From positions 1 to 64,000 of the forward strand of contig JAAOXG010000001.1 in the NCBI GenBank assembly GCA_013036995.1: 64,000 bases of DNA, in the 5' to 3' direction. The notes below the pieces were generated by a model that saw only the letters and a program-made list of their open reading frames with translations, was not told the origin of the DNA and searched no databases. The translations under genes were made by a program, and so were the position numbers. The stretch is from Lacrimispora defluvii (GTDB taxonomy: Bacteria; Bacillota; Clostridia; Lachnospirales; Lachnospiraceae). How positions within the stretch are numbered: the first letter of the stretch is position 1; every line of letters starts with the position of its first letter. Below are positions 8,712 to 17,593 of the stretch, in pieces.

Positions 8712-10238
8712 TCAATCTCCTCCATTTAATTTTTTAGCGTATGCGCTAGGTGTCATCCCCGTGCCTTTCTTGAAAATCTGACTGAAATACTGGGGGTTAT
8801 TTCCACACCCTACCTGCTGGGCAACCCATTGGATCTGTTCTGTATGGCCTTCTGCTAATAATTGCTTGGCTTTTTGGATGCGCAGGGCAGTGATGTAGTT
8901 TGAAAATTTTTGTTTTGTTTCTTTACTGAATCGTTTGCTGACATAATCAACATTCATAAAAAGATAATTTTCGGCAATGCATTTTAATGTAAGATTGGGA
9001 TCATCCAGATGCTCTACCACATATCGAATGATTTTGTCGATGAAAGGGCTGTAGTGCTGGGAACGGCTGGAAGGCTTTTTCAGGATTTCGTTTAGCTTTC
9101 TGCACAGCATGCGGCGGATTTCAGAATATTCAGTCTGCTGGTTTAAGTCCATCAGGTACTCTGTGGTATCCACCGATGACAGATAGCTGGTTTCTGTAGC
9201 CAGCTTAATTAAAATTCGTGATCCGGCCTGCTTTAAAAAATCCGTATTGCTGATATCGTTTAAAGTTGCAGTGAGATTTTCCACACAGGATTTCCGTTCC
9301 GGTTCTTCTGCAACGATTAAACGTGCAGTCAGTTCCTCGATTTTAGTAATTAAATTTTTATAATTGCAGATAGGAACCGGTTCCAGCCCATTCATGTAAT
9401 AAATAATTCCATAACGTCTTATTTTTGTGATCAGATTTTTCAAAAGCTGTTCAAGGCTATTGAAGGTGGATCGTTTATAGTCTAATTGAAAAGGCAGCTC
9501 TTTTGGTTTTAAGGTCTGCATGAATAAATCAAACTGGTCGTAGGAGGACTGGTACCTTTCAAAAAAAAGAATCAGTGAGTTTTTCACATAGATACAATAC
9601 AGCTCAATGCCAGGGGCATGCTCGGCCATATAATCATAAATAAGGCTTAAAACGGAATTTAAATACTCTTCTTCTAAATAGTGAAGGAAGCACAATTCAT
9701 ATCCCGTCTGATAGAAATCCATAAATCCTGAATAAGCATCCCAGGAAACTTTAGCAGGATCAGATTTAAAAATCTGCTCGTTAATAATATTTCCCATAAT
9801 GCTGTGGTGGAGATTAACCGTCAGCGCCTTCTGACGTTCCTTTAAATCCTGAAAAGCCTGGCGGTGATAGTATTCCTTTATGATATCTTTCATGCTTTCT
9901 ACGATTTGTTCTTCGTTGCAGGGCTTTAGAAGATAATGGTGAACCCGGTATTTCATTGCCTGCTTTGCATATTCGAATTCTCCGAATCCGGACAGGAGGA
10001 TAAACTGGGTGTCCATATCGGCCTCATAGATACGCTCTATTAATTCAAGTCCAGACAGGCCAGGCATGCGGATATCGGTCATTACAATATGGGGTGATTC
10101 ATCGAGAATCATGTGATAGGCCTCGATTCCGTCACGGCATGTTCCTACCAGTTCAATGCCAAGGCTGTTCCAGTCAATCAGGGAAGAGATTGATTCCCGT
10201 ATTACCCGTTCATCATCGGCAATTATTAATTTAAGCAT
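8712..10238 (-). CDS. response regulator, YesN-type (REC + AraC)
   Basis: A 508-residue two-component regulator. The receiver domain (1-~120) has the DDE acidic triad, phospho-acceptor Asp55 in VMTDIRMPG and lysine in YLLKPCNEEQ. A long middle region follows, then an AraC-type double helix-turn-helix at the C-terminus (~405-505; VAQQVGCGNNPQYFSQIFKKGTGMTPSAYAK). Such proteins activate sugar ABC operons; the obvious target is the divergent importer at 12226-15440. It sits between the kinase and GH105 genes in a minus-strand operon. Confidence 0.93.
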   Translation of the reverse strand: MLKLIIADDERVIRESISSLIDWNSLGIELVGTCRDGIEAYHMILDESPHIVMTDIRMPGLSGLELIERIYEADMDTQFILLSGFGEFEYAKQAMKYRVHHYLLKPCNEEQIVESMKDIIKEYYHRQAFQDLKERQKALTVNLHHSIMGNIINEQIFKSDPAKVSWDAYSGFMDFYQTGYELCFLHYLEEEYLNSVLSLIYDYMAEHAPGIELYCIYVKNSLILFFERYQSSYDQFDLFMQTLKPKELPFQLDYKRSTFNSLEQLLKNLITKIRRYGIIYYMNGLEPVPICNYKNLITKIEELTARLIVAEEPERKSCVENLTATLNDISNTDFLKQAGSRILIKLATETSYLSSVDTTEYLMDLNQQTEYSEIRRMLCRKLNEILKKPSSRSQHYSPFIDKIIRYVVEHLDDPNLTLKCIAENYLFMNVDYVSKRFSKETKQKFSNYITALRIQKAKQLLAEGHTEQIQWVAQQVGCGNNPQYFSQIFKKGTGMTPSAYAKKLNGGD

Positions 10239-10240
10239 GA

Positions 10241-12013
10241 TTATTCTCCTTTCGTATCAGAAATGTCTTCCGGAGGCTGGCTCAGAGGAAAAGAAAGCTG
10301 TGCCACGGCCTGGTCGTCCTCATTATAGAGGGTAAGGCCGTATTGTTCTCCGTAAGTCAGCTTCATTCGCTCCGATATATTTAGCAGGCCGATTCCAAAA
10401 CCATGAGGTTCTGCTTCCCGGTTTTTCAATTTGTTTATCAGGTCTTCTTCAAATGCGGAGCTGTTATTTCTGACTGTGACAATGAGGGAAGTTCCGTCTG
10501 CTTCAGCTGTAATTAAAATCCGGCAACCTTCTGTATTTTCTTCCAGTCCATAACGGATTGCATTTTCCACCAGGGGCTGGAGGGTCAGTTTTAACACATA
10601 ACACCCAACCAGATTTTCAGGGGCAGATATTTCATATTCCAGCCGGTCTTCATACCGGAACTTTTGAATGGTCATATAACATTGCACCAGCTCAAGTTCC
10701 CTGCTTAAAGGTACCTGCTTGCTTTTCTGGTCCAGTGTGATGCGAAGGAGAGTCCCAAGAGATTCTGTCATGGAAGAGATATCTTTTGCTCCAACTGTTT
10801 TTGCCCTCCAGTTGATTGATTCTAAGGTATTGTATAAAAAGTGAGGGTTCATCTGTGTCTCCAGCGCTTTTAGCTGGGCTTCCTTTATCAGTATTTTATT
10901 CAGGTAATTTGTTTTAATCAGCTGATTTACTTTATCCACCATCTGGTCGAAGCAGGAGTGCAAAATCCCTAATTCATCGGAGCGTTTGCTGTAATCATAG
11001 GAAACCTGGGGGATTTCAGTCTGCCCTGCTGCAAAGCGTTCCATTTTTAAAATGAGATTATCAAAATGTCTGGTGATTGAGTCAATTAACGAAGAGGACA
11101 AAAGGATAGCCAGTCCAATGGAGACAGCAATAATAATCAGGCATACTTCCAGGCTTGTGCGGAGAGAATTTGTTATGCTGCCATAGGGGATCAGACAGAC
11201 ATAATCCCAGCCATATTCCGGTATGATTCCTTTGACATAAAAGAAACTGTTTCCATCTTTATTTACAAGTCCGTATCTGGAATGAAAATATGTTCCAAAG
11301 AGAGTTTTATGGTCAGTCTTTATACTGGAGGAATTATAGATTAAGTTCTCCTGACTGGAAAGAATATAGCGGGTGTCATCATTAAAATGACTGGTGTTGG
11401 TAGCACCATTAATAAGTCCGTCTACGTTAATACTTACAATCAGAGTTCCCAGCGGGTCAAGAGTCAGATATTCTGTGCGCAGTAAATGCTTAACCATAAA
11501 TAAACCATATTGATCGCTGTAGTCGGTAATCCAGATGGTTCGTCCCCTGGCTTCTTCGGCTCTTGTGACCAGATCCTCAACCACAGATTCCGGAAGTGTT
11601 TTTCCAGCCGCAATATGAGTATGGATGGAATACCGGTCCTGATAAAGACTCATAAAGTTAATGTTATTTTTGCGGAAGGTAAAATAATATTCATTTAAAA
11701 CGCCGTAGAGTGATTTATATGCAATGGAACGGTCCTGGATGCTTGAGGAATCTTTTAATATACCAAGTCCGTTCTGTATATTGGTATCAGCCAGAAACAT
11801 ATCCGCCATTGTAGATATATTATCCAACCGGTTATTTAACTCTTTGCCAGTATAGGATAAAGAGGAAGCCACAGACTGATAAAGCACCTTTTGATTAGCC
11901 TTTGCTATCAGCTGTATACTAAAAAGTGAGGCCAAAGCCAAAAGGATAATACAAAAAAATACAATGGAATGAATCTTCTTTTTTAAAGAGAGATTTCTAA
12001 TAAAATGCTTCAT
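10241..12013 (-). CDS. sensor histidine kinase, YesM-type
   Basis: A 590-residue membrane kinase. Membrane segments lie at ~14-36 and ~288-310, enclosing an extracellular dCache-like sensor; HAMP follows (~311-365). The His_kinase domain has MNPHFLYNTLESINWRAK with phospho-acceptor His391, and the ATPase domain shows LQPLVENAIRYG and HGFGIGLLNISERM. It pairs with the response regulator 2 bases downstream. In this family the sensor often reads an imported sugar, sometimes through the solute-binding protein; that link is inference here. Confidence 0.93.
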   Translation of the reverse strand: MKHFIRNLSLKKKIHSIVFFCIILLALASLFSIQLIAKANQKVLYQSVASSLSYTGKELNNRLDNISTMADMFLADTNIQNGLGILKDSSSIQDRSIAYKSLYGVLNEYYFTFRKNNINFMSLYQDRYSIHTHIAAGKTLPESVVEDLVTRAEEARGRTIWITDYSDQYGLFMVKHLLRTEYLTLDPLGTLIVSINVDGLINGATNTSHFNDDTRYILSSQENLIYNSSSIKTDHKTLFGTYFHSRYGLVNKDGNSFFYVKGIIPEYGWDYVCLIPYGSITNSLRTSLEVCLIIIAVSIGLAILLSSSLIDSITRHFDNLILKMERFAAGQTEIPQVSYDYSKRSDELGILHSCFDQMVDKVNQLIKTNYLNKILIKEAQLKALETQMNPHFLYNTLESINWRAKTVGAKDISSMTESLGTLLRITLDQKSKQVPLSRELELVQCYMTIQKFRYEDRLEYEISAPENLVGCYVLKLTLQPLVENAIRYGLEENTEGCRILITAEADGTSLIVTVRNNSSAFEEDLINKLKNREAEPHGFGIGLLNISERMKLTYGEQYGLTLYNEDDQAVAQLSFPLSQPPEDISDTKGE

Positions 12014-12050
12014 AAAAACCGCCTTTCGGATCTGGAGTAATGACAGCTAA

Positions 12051-12079
12051 ATTATATATAAAACATTTTGCCAATACAA
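12051..12079 (-). promoter_or_regulatory. promoter of the YesM-YesN-GH105 operon
   Basis: Read on the minus strand, TTGTAT and TATAAT are separated by 17 bases and point into the histidine kinase gene. Confidence 0.6.
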
Positions 12080-12152
12080 CCGGTAAGCACAAAGAACTAT
12101 TCAAATTATACACACAACACGGTTTTTTCAACCTGGAAGCCGGTTTTAATCA

Positions 12153-12181
12153 TTTACTGGAATTAGAGGGGGAAGTATAAT
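12153..12181 (+). promoter_or_regulatory. promoter of the sugar ABC importer operon
   Basis: TTTACT (12153-12158) and TATAAT (12176-12181) are 17 bases apart. The promoter lies 45 bases before the solute-binding protein gene. The ~70 bases between it and the divergent kinase promoter are the likely YesN binding region. Confidence 0.65.
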
Positions 12182-12225
12182 AAAAAACGCCTGATATACG
12201 AAAAAATTGATTGGAGGAAGGTTAT

Positions 12226-13599
12226 ATGAAGAAAAAAGTTGCGTTACTTATTGCGTCAGCTATTGCATTAGCGTCCCTTTCCGGATGCGGAGGCAGTGGT
12301 GCAGCCACTCCCGCAGGCACAACGGCGGGGTCTACAGCAGCGGGGTCTACAGCAGCAGAAACCACAAAGGCAGCAGCGGGGGATGAAAGCGGAAAACTGA
12401 AGCTAACCATGAGTTGGTGGGGAAATCAGGTCAGAAATGAGAAAACACAGGCAGCACTTGATTTGTATACAGAGCAGAATCCTGGAACAGTAATAGAGGG
12501 TCAGTTCTCTGAGTGGTCTGATTACTGGAATAAACTGGCCACATCTGCAGCAGGTCAGGCGATTCCTGATATTGTTCAGATGGATTATTCATTTATTGAC
12601 CAGTATGTAAAAAACGGACTTCTGGTGGATTTGACACCCTATATCAAAGATGGCACTTTGGATGTCTCAAATATTTCTGATAATACCATGGCAAGCGGTA
12701 CGGTGAACGGAGGCGTATATGCGGTCTGTGCAGGAATTAATGCACCATCACTGCTGTATAATAAAACTCTTTTAGATAAAAATGGTATTGTGGTCAAGGA
12801 CTATATGACAACCGATGAATTTATTGATTTATGCCGTGAGGTTTATAAGAAGACCGGGTATAAAACAAACATTGCCTATTACAATGCAGGTGCTTTTCTG
12901 GATTACTTCATGAGAGGAAATGATGTTGTTCTCTATGGAGATAAAAAGATGGGCGGAGAGGAAAAAGATTATCTTCCATTCTTCCAGATGTATGAAACAG
13001 GTATAAAAGAAGGGTGGTTTATAGATCCAGGCGTATTTGCTGAGCTTTCCATTGGTTCCGTTGAGCAGGAGCCCCTGGTTTACGGTTCCAGTCCTGAAAC
13101 CATGTCCTGGTGTGCTTTTTATAATTCAAACCAGCTGACTGCAATGCAAAAAGCGGCTCCGGAAGGGATGGAGATCGGTATCACTACCTGGCCCTCAGCA
13201 GATCCGAAAAAGTCCGGATATTTAAAATCCAGCCAGTTCTTTTCTGTTGGAGCTCATTCAAAGAATCCGGAAGAAGCAGTGAAGGTGATTAACTTTTTAA
13301 CCAATTCCAGCGATGCTAATAACATTTTACTGGGTGAACGGGGAGTTCCGGCTTCCAGTAAGATTGCCAGTGAACTTGCACCAAAGATGAGTGATGTGGA
13401 ACAGAAAGTCATTCATTATGTCAATGAAGTAGTTACTCCAAACTGTTCCCCCATTAATCCCCCCCAGCCAGATGGCGCCAGCGAGGTCTCAAATCTGTTA
13501 AACCAGGTACAGGAACAGGTTTGCTATAGTGTATATGATGCCGAAACAGCCGCTAAAGAATTCTATAACGGGGCAAATGAAATTATGAGCAAGAAATAA
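12226..13599 (+). CDS. ABC sugar importer, solute-binding lipoprotein
   Basis: A family-1 extracellular solute-binding protein of about 457 residues. The signal peptide ends in lipobox LSGC (Cys21), then an Ala/Thr-rich spacer (to ~55), then the binding domain starting LTMSWWGNQVRNEKTQAALDLY, characteristic of carbohydrate importers. The start is ATG 12226 with GGAGG 8 bases upstream, not the in-frame TTG at 12211. It heads an operon with two permeases and a GH2 enzyme, divergent from the YesM/YesN genes. The bound ligand is probably an oligosaccharide; identity is unknown. Confidence 0.93.
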   Translation: MKKKVALLIASAIALASLSGCGGSGAATPAGTTAGSTAAGSTAAETTKAAAGDESGKLKLTMSWWGNQVRNEKTQAALDLYTEQNPGTVIEGQFSEWSDYWNKLATSAAGQAIPDIVQMDYSFIDQYVKNGLLVDLTPYIKDGTLDVSNISDNTMASGTVNGGVYAVCAGINAPSLLYNKTLLDKNGIVVKDYMTTDEFIDLCREVYKKTGYKTNIAYYNAGAFLDYFMRGNDVVLYGDKKMGGEEKDYLPFFQMYETGIKEGWFIDPGVFAELSIGSVEQEPLVYGSSPETMSWCAFYNSNQLTAMQKAAPEGMEIGITTWPSADPKKSGYLKSSQFFSVGAHSKNPEEAVKVINFLTNSSDANNILLGERGVPASSKIASELAPKMSDVEQKVIHYVNEVVTPNCSPINPPQPDGASEVSNLLNQVQEQVCYSVYDAETAAKEFYNGANEIMSKK

Positions 13600-13610
13600 T
13601 GAATCAGTAT

Positions 13611-13640
13611 ACGGGGGCAGAGACAGCTTTGCCCCTGTTT
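13611..13640 (+). other. intra-operon hairpin between binding protein and permease
   Basis: A 9-bp stem (ACGGGGGCA with TGCCCCTGT) sits directly after the binding-protein stop. Such hairpins commonly protect the upstream mRNA and give higher binding-protein than permease levels. Only a short TTT follows, so full termination is unlikely. Confidence 0.6.
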
Positions 13641-13677
13641 AATCAAGAAGACGGTTATCTATGAATGGAGGATGTCT

Positions 13678-14589
13678 ATGAAAGATACGTTAGGTGCAGG
13701 ACTCAGACATTTCCTGAACAAAGAAAGCACAGCGGGAGTGGTATTCAGCCTTCCTTTTATTGTTGGATTTCTGCTGTTTATGGTTGTACCTATGGGAATT
13801 TCCTTTTACTATTCTTTATGTGATTATAATATTTTGTCTCCGCCTGTTTTCACAGGATTAAATAATTACATAAAAATGTTTACTGATGATAATGTGTTTT
13901 ATAAAACCATAGGAGTCACGTTTTATTTTGCCTTTGTATCGGTTCCTCTGCGTCTGATCTTTGCGCTTATGGTAGCCCTGCTTCTGCTGAAATCATCAAA
14001 GGCAACCGGCTTTTACCGGGCTTTTTACTATCTTCCGTCCATTATTGGAGGATCTGTGGCAGTCTCCATATTATGGAAACGGATGTTTGCAACTGATGGT
14101 GTAGTGAATCTGCTTCTGGGTATTTTAGGGATACACACTAATTTTCCATGGCTAGGAAATAATAAAACGGCGATCTGGACTCTTATTATACTGGCGATCT
14201 GGCAGTTTGGATCTTCCATGTTGATTTTTTTATCATCTTTAAAGCAGATTCCGGTATCGCTTTACGAAGCTTCCCGGGTAGACGGAGCCAATAAATTTTC
14301 CCAGTTTTTCAGGATCACTCTGCCTCTGCTGACACCCACTATTTTCTTTAATCTGGTTATGCAGATGATTAATGGTTTTCTTGCATTTACGCAATGCTTT
14401 ATTATTACCCAGGGAAAACCCCTTAACTCTACCTTATTTTATACCGTTTATATGTACCAGCAATCCTTTGAGTTTTATAACACCGGATACGGCGCAGCCC
14501 TGGCATGGGTAATGCTGCTGCTGATCTGCGTGATAACAGTGATTCTGTTTGCAACAAAAAGATTCTGGGTTTATACGGAAGGAGTGTGA
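13678..14589 (+). CDS. ABC sugar importer permease 1 (MalF/UgpA-like)
   Basis: An inner-membrane permease of about 303 residues with six membrane segments. The ATPase-contacting EAA loop reads YEASRVDGANKFSQFFRITLPLLTP. ATG 13678 is the start, since GGAGG at 13667-13671 would be adjacent to the in-frame ATG at 13672 but is 6 bases from this one. The second permease starts 5 bases after the stop. Confidence 0.93.
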   Translation: MKDTLGAGLRHFLNKESTAGVVFSLPFIVGFLLFMVVPMGISFYYSLCDYNILSPPVFTGLNNYIKMFTDDNVFYKTIGVTFYFAFVSVPLRLIFALMVALLLLKSSKATGFYRAFYYLPSIIGGSVAVSILWKRMFATDGVVNLLLGILGIHTNFPWLGNNKTAIWTLIILAIWQFGSSMLIFLSSLKQIPVSLYEASRVDGANKFSQFFRITLPLLTPTIFFNLVMQMINGFLAFTQCFIITQGKPLNSTLFYTVYMYQQSFEFYNTGYGAALAWVMLLLICVITVILFATKRFWVYTEGV

Positions 14590-14594
14590 GGCAG

Positions 14595-15440
14595 ATGATG
14601 ACCAGAAAAAAGGCAGGTAAGATTTTATACCATGTAATTGTGTGCAGCCTGGGGCTTGTAATGATTTATCCTCTGTTTTGGATGTTTATGAGTTCATTTA
14701 AGGAATCAAATACCATTTTTTTAACAGCGGGCCAGTTGATTCCAGAAAAATTTGTATTCAGCAATTATACAAACGGCTGGAAGGGATTCGCAAAAATCTC
14801 TTTTGCAGTTTTTTTTAAGAATTCATTTTTTATAGCTGTTACAGCAACATTAGGAACTGTTTTTTCTTCTGCTCTGGTGGCTTACGGACTTGCAAGATGC
14901 AGATTTTTCGGTAGAAAAATTCTATTTGCAGCAATGCTGGTATCCATGATGCTTCCGGCACAGGTGCTCATGATTCCCCAATATTTATGGTATCAGAAAT
15001 TAGGGTGGGTAGGAAGCTATAAACCGCTGATTCTTCCCTACTGTTTTGCCATTCAGGGTTTCTTTGTTTACCTGATGATTAATTTTATTGATGGAATACC
15101 AAGGGAGCTTGACGAGGCAGCTAAAATCGACGGCTGCTCCTATTACAGCATATTTTCCAGGATTATCATGCCCCTTATCACACCAGCGTTAATTACAGCC
15201 AGCATATTTTCCTTTATGTGGAGATGGGATGACTTCCTGTCAGCCCTGCTTTATATCAACGAATCCGCGAAGTATCCGGTCAGTCTTGCCCTTAAACTGT
15301 TTTCCGATCCGGGATCTTCTTCGGATTACGGTGCCATGTTTGCAATGGCAAGCCTGTCCATCTTACCGGCAGTGATTATTTTTATCTGCCTTCAGAAATA
15401 TCTGGTGGAGGGTATCAGTACATCGGGTTTAAAGGGATAA
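14595..15440 (+). CDS. ABC sugar importer permease 2 (MalG/UgpE-like)
   Basis: The second permease, about 281 residues, six membrane segments, EAA loop ELDEAAKIDGCSYYSIFSRIIMPLITPA. ATG 14595 or the adjacent ATG 14598 is the start, behind GGAG and GTGAGG; the open frame extends upstream to 14505 but overlaps permease 1 and lacks a ribosome site. Together with permease 1 it forms the translocation pore of a carbohydrate importer. No ATPase gene is in the operon; the MsmK-type ATPase at 20095 is the likely partner. Confidence 0.93.
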   Translation: MMTRKKAGKILYHVIVCSLGLVMIYPLFWMFMSSFKESNTIFLTAGQLIPEKFVFSNYTNGWKGFAKISFAVFFKNSFFIAVTATLGTVFSSALVAYGLARCRFFGRKILFAAMLVSMMLPAQVLMIPQYLWYQKLGWVGSYKPLILPYCFAIQGFFVYLMINFIDGIPRELDEAAKIDGCSYYSIFSRIIMPLITPALITASIFSFMWRWDDFLSALLYINESAKYPVSLALKLFSDPGSSSDYGAMFAMASLSILPAVIIFICLQKYLVEGISTSGLKG

Positions 15441-15453
15441 AAGGAGAAGAATC

Positions 15454-17163
15454 ATGATAAATAAAAATGTTCCAAGACCTGATTTTATAAGGGAAGAATG
15501 GACAGATCTCAATGGAGAGTGGGAGTTTTCATTTGATGAACCGGTATTTGATAAAAAAATCAAGGTACCGTTCTGCTATCAGTCGGAAATGAGCGGAATC
15601 TGTGATACAGATGTTCACCATGTTGTCTGGTATCGGAAAGAATTTGCTGTAGAGAAAAGCAGATTAATGGGTAAAAGCCTGCTTTTAAAATTTGGAGCTG
15701 TGGATTATGAGGCGGAGGTTTATATCAATCATATCCATGCAGCAGGTCACAGAGGCGGTCATACTCCCTTTGAGGCTGACATTACGGAATTGGTTTTGGA
15801 AGGGAAAAATGTTTTAACCGTTAAAGTAATGGACTATAGTGATGAGGATAAGCCAAGAGGAAAACAGACCTGGACAGGAAAAAACTTTGCATGCTGGTAC
15901 ACGCCCACTACAGGAATATGGCAGAGTGTATGGCTGGAATATGCAGGAAAAACCTATATAAAACGAATAAAAGCAACTCCCGATCTGGAACGGAATGAAG
16001 TTCTATGTGAAGTTTTTATTTCTTCCATGGAAAAGGTGAAGGCAGAAATTTCCTTTAGAAGTCTTCCGGCAGAGGGCGGGACTGAGATGGATTTGGGAAG
16101 TCTGAATATCGTCTGCGAAAATGGGTATGGAAAAGGCATTTTGGCTTTACCTGACTTAGATGTGCGCAGGGAAGAGATGATCTGGACACTGGAAAAACCC
16201 AATTTGATTGGAATGGAGGCAACGCTTCTGAATGATAAGGTGTCAGGTTATTTTGGACTCCGGTCTGTCTGCATTTCTAATGGAAGAATTCTTTTGAACG
16301 GTGAGGTATTATACCAGAGGCTGATTCTTGATCAGGGATATTGGAAGCAGAGCCTTCTTACGCCTCCAGATGAGGAATCCATAAAAAAAGATATCATACT
16401 TGCTAAGCAGATGGGATTTAATGGTGCAAGAAAGCACCAGAAAATTGAGGATCCCAGATATTATTACTGGGCGGACAGGCTGGGATTTCTTGTATGGGGA
16501 GAAATGCCAAGCTGTTATAAGTATACAGACAGCACTCTGAAGAATACCTCTGGAGAGCTTACTGAATTTATTGAACGGGATTACAATCATCCATCTATCA
16601 TTACGTGGGTTACTGTTAATGAAAGCTGGGGAATGAGAAACATCAGAACGGACAGCAGCCAGCAGAGCCTGGCCAGTATGCTGTATTATCAGGCCAAAGC
16701 GCTGGACAGAACCAGACTGGTCAGCGGAAATGATGGCTGGGAACAGACGGAAAACACGGATATACTGGCATTGCATGATTATGAACTGATGCCTGAAAAT
16801 ACAGGAAAATATGAATCTATGGAAGATATTATTAATGGACATGCAGAACGCCGTATGGTTCTGGCTGATGGACAGAAATATGGAGGCCAGCCTGTCCTCA
16901 TGACAGAGTATGGCGGTATCGCATTTACTTCAGAAACAGAGGGCTGGGGTTATTACAATAAAGCGGCAAGCCAGGAGGAGTTTCTAGAGCGTCTGGAGCC
17001 GGTTAACGACTTTCTTATTAAAAGCAGAAAATTTTCCGGTTTTTGTTATACCCAGCTGACGGATGTGATGCAGGAAACAAATGGGCTGTTAAAGGAAGAC
17101 AGAACACCGAAATTACCTCTGGAAGAACTGAAACGGATATTTGGAAAGAAAAGCTACGAGTAA
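15454..17163 (+). CDS. glycoside hydrolase family 2 (beta-glycosidase)
   Basis: A cytoplasmic 569-residue GH2 enzyme without signal peptide. Domains in order are the sugar-binding jelly roll (~1-170; LNGEWEFSFDEPVF, WYRKEF, AEVYINH), an Ig-like domain (~170-275) and a TIM barrel (~280-560). The acid/base glutamate is Glu390 in TWVTVNESWG and the nucleophile is Glu485 in MTEYGG. The protein ends with the barrel, lacking the extra domains of LacZ. It probably trims imported oligosaccharides together with GH105; beta-galactosidase, -glucuronidase or -mannosidase activity cannot be told apart. It lies 13 bases after permease 2. Confidence 0.88.
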   Translation: MINKNVPRPDFIREEWTDLNGEWEFSFDEPVFDKKIKVPFCYQSEMSGICDTDVHHVVWYRKEFAVEKSRLMGKSLLLKFGAVDYEAEVYINHIHAAGHRGGHTPFEADITELVLEGKNVLTVKVMDYSDEDKPRGKQTWTGKNFACWYTPTTGIWQSVWLEYAGKTYIKRIKATPDLERNEVLCEVFISSMEKVKAEISFRSLPAEGGTEMDLGSLNIVCENGYGKGILALPDLDVRREEMIWTLEKPNLIGMEATLLNDKVSGYFGLRSVCISNGRILLNGEVLYQRLILDQGYWKQSLLTPPDEESIKKDIILAKQMGFNGARKHQKIEDPRYYYWADRLGFLVWGEMPSCYKYTDSTLKNTSGELTEFIERDYNHPSIITWVTVNESWGMRNIRTDSSQQSLASMLYYQAKALDRTRLVSGNDGWEQTENTDILALHDYELMPENTGKYESMEDIINGHAERRMVLADGQKYGGQPVLMTEYGGIAFTSETEGWGYYNKAASQEEFLERLEPVNDFLIKSRKFSGFCYTQLTDVMQETNGLLKEDRTPKLPLEELKRIFGKKSYE

Positions 17164-17189
17164 GTAAGGGGCAGTGTGTCTCAATGGAT

Positions 17190-17214
17190 CAGTTCAGCCG
17201 GACCGGCTGAGCTG
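17190..17214 (+). other. GC-rich hairpin after GH2 gene, no U-tract
   Basis: An 11-bp stem (CAGTTCAGCCG with CGGCTGAGCTG, one G-T) with a 3-base loop lies 26 bases after the GH2 stop. No T-run follows, so it is either an atypical terminator or an mRNA-stabilising element. Confidence 0.6.
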
Positions 17215-17280
17215 TCATCCATAAGTATACCGCTATATAAGTCAGCTGGTAAACTTTTTTGCTAAAAAATAAAAAAGAAC

Positions 17281-17309
17281 TTGACTATTTAAAAGATTTC
17301 TTGTATAAT
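17281..17309 (+). promoter_or_regulatory. promoter of tRNA-Gln copy 2
   Basis: TTGACT (17281-17286) and TATAAT (17304-17309) are separated by 17 bases, 17 bases before the tRNA. Confidence 0.8.
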
Positions 17310-17326
17310 TCCTTTTGTTGTGTTAA

Positions 17327-17399
17327 TGGGCTATCGCCAAATGGTAAGGCAACGGACTCTGACTCCGTCATTTTCAAGGTTCGAATCCTTGTAGCCCAG
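17327..17399 (+). tRNA. tRNA-Gln (anticodon CTG), copy 2
   Basis: It is identical to the copy at 7455 except for one extra T, which makes the variable loop CATTTT (6 bases). Acceptor, D, anticodon and T arms are intact. Identity between the copies stops at the tRNA ends apart from one base on the 5' side. Confidence 0.93.
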
Positions 17400-17407
17400 C
17401 TTCTGAG

Positions 17408-17434
17408 CGGGACCTGATATGGTCCCGTTTTTTT
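17408..17434 (+). terminator. terminator of tRNA-Gln copy 2
   Basis: CGGGACC, loop TGATAT, GGTCCCG, then T7. Confidence 0.9.
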
Positions 17435-17536
17435 GTGTGATTGATCTGTATCCGGAAGAACTGTTAAATCTATGTTAAAAGATAATCCTTTCTGCATTTT
17501 TAAGGGAAAAGTGGTGCAGCCGGTTACTCTTTTATC

Positions 17537-17565
17537 TGGACAATCGCTAAAAAATGCTTTATAAT
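17537..17565 (+). promoter_or_regulatory. promoter of the thioesterase gene
   Basis: TGGACA (17537-17542) and TATAAT (17560-17565) have a 17-base spacer and lie 28 bases before the start codon. Confidence 0.65.
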
Positions 17566-17593
17566 GTTATATAATTTTGAGGAGAAAATTTAA

